From JBATBW01 sp049662565 (GTDB lineage: Bacteria; Bacillota_I; Bacilli_A; Erysipelotrichales; Erysipelotrichaceae), in NCBI GenBank assembly GCA_049662565.1, contig JBATBW010000054.1, forward strand, positions 1 to 15,131: a DNA stretch of 15,131 bases, written 5' to 3'. The notes beneath the pieces were generated by a model that made no database searches, was not told where the DNA came from, and saw nothing but the letters and a program-made list of their open reading frames with translations. Shown here in pieces: positions 15,127-15,131 of this stretch (position 1 is its first letter; every line of letters starts with the position of its first letter). The position numbers and the translations under genes are program-made.

Positions 15127-15131
15127 AAACC

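Overview
The window is strongly AT-rich, densely coded chromosomal DNA. It points to a low-GC Bacillota close to the Erysipelotrichia / Mollicutes branch. The evidence is the Bacilli-type gene order (pcrA-ligA-gatCAB-...-rlmD), Gram-positive ribosome binding sites (AAGGAG, GGAGGA, AAAGGAGG), tRNA-dependent amidation by GatCAB, and GatA/GatB sequence details that recall Mollicutes. UGA still works as a stop (it ends ligA) and no UGA is read through inside any gene, so the standard bacterial code is used. The exact taxon cannot be fixed from this window.

Layout. Positions 1-4291 (all minus strand) run, in transcription order: a Lys-rich single-pass membrane protein of unknown function, the 23S rRNA uridine methyltransferase rlmD, a RibD-C/DHFR-like reductase, a frataxin-like iron chaperone (fra/ydhG), peroxide-stress protein yaaA, and the start of an LTA-synthase-like membrane protein cut by the window edge. 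Positions 4348-11568 (minus) form one tightly coupled operon, pcrA-ligA-gatC-gatA-gatB, with junctions of 1-nt gaps or 1-4-nt overlaps. Positions 11569-11633 hold a compact divergent promoter region. Positions 11634-13161 (plus) carry two overlapping rRNA-modification genes, a SAM methyltransferase and an RluA-family pseudouridine synthase. They converge on rpmB (L28, minus) through two back-to-back intrinsic terminators. Positions 13480-15126 (minus) encode a CBS/DRTGG-domain manganese pyrophosphatase.

How the genes work together. Most are housekeeping genes: DNA repair and replication (PcrA, LigA), Gln/Asn-tRNA amidation (GatCAB), ribosome modification and structure (RlmD, RlmI-like, RluA-like, L28) and pyrophosphate removal. 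The stretch at about 1.0-2.25 kb (reductase and frataxin-like genes, with longer spacers and a perfect 14-bp inverted repeat) looks the most accessory. The frataxin-like gene next to yaaA suggests a small iron/peroxide-handling group.

I see no tRNA, rRNA, CRISPR array, insertion sequence or phage gene, and no clear new multi-gene system. The points most worth a second look are the perfect inverted repeat at 1531-1574, the hairpins whose loops contain stop codons (gatB, the RluA-like gene, rpmB), the face-to-face extended -10 promoters at 11587-11617, the unknown membrane protein between gatB and rlmD, and the Mollicutes-like changes in GatA/GatB.
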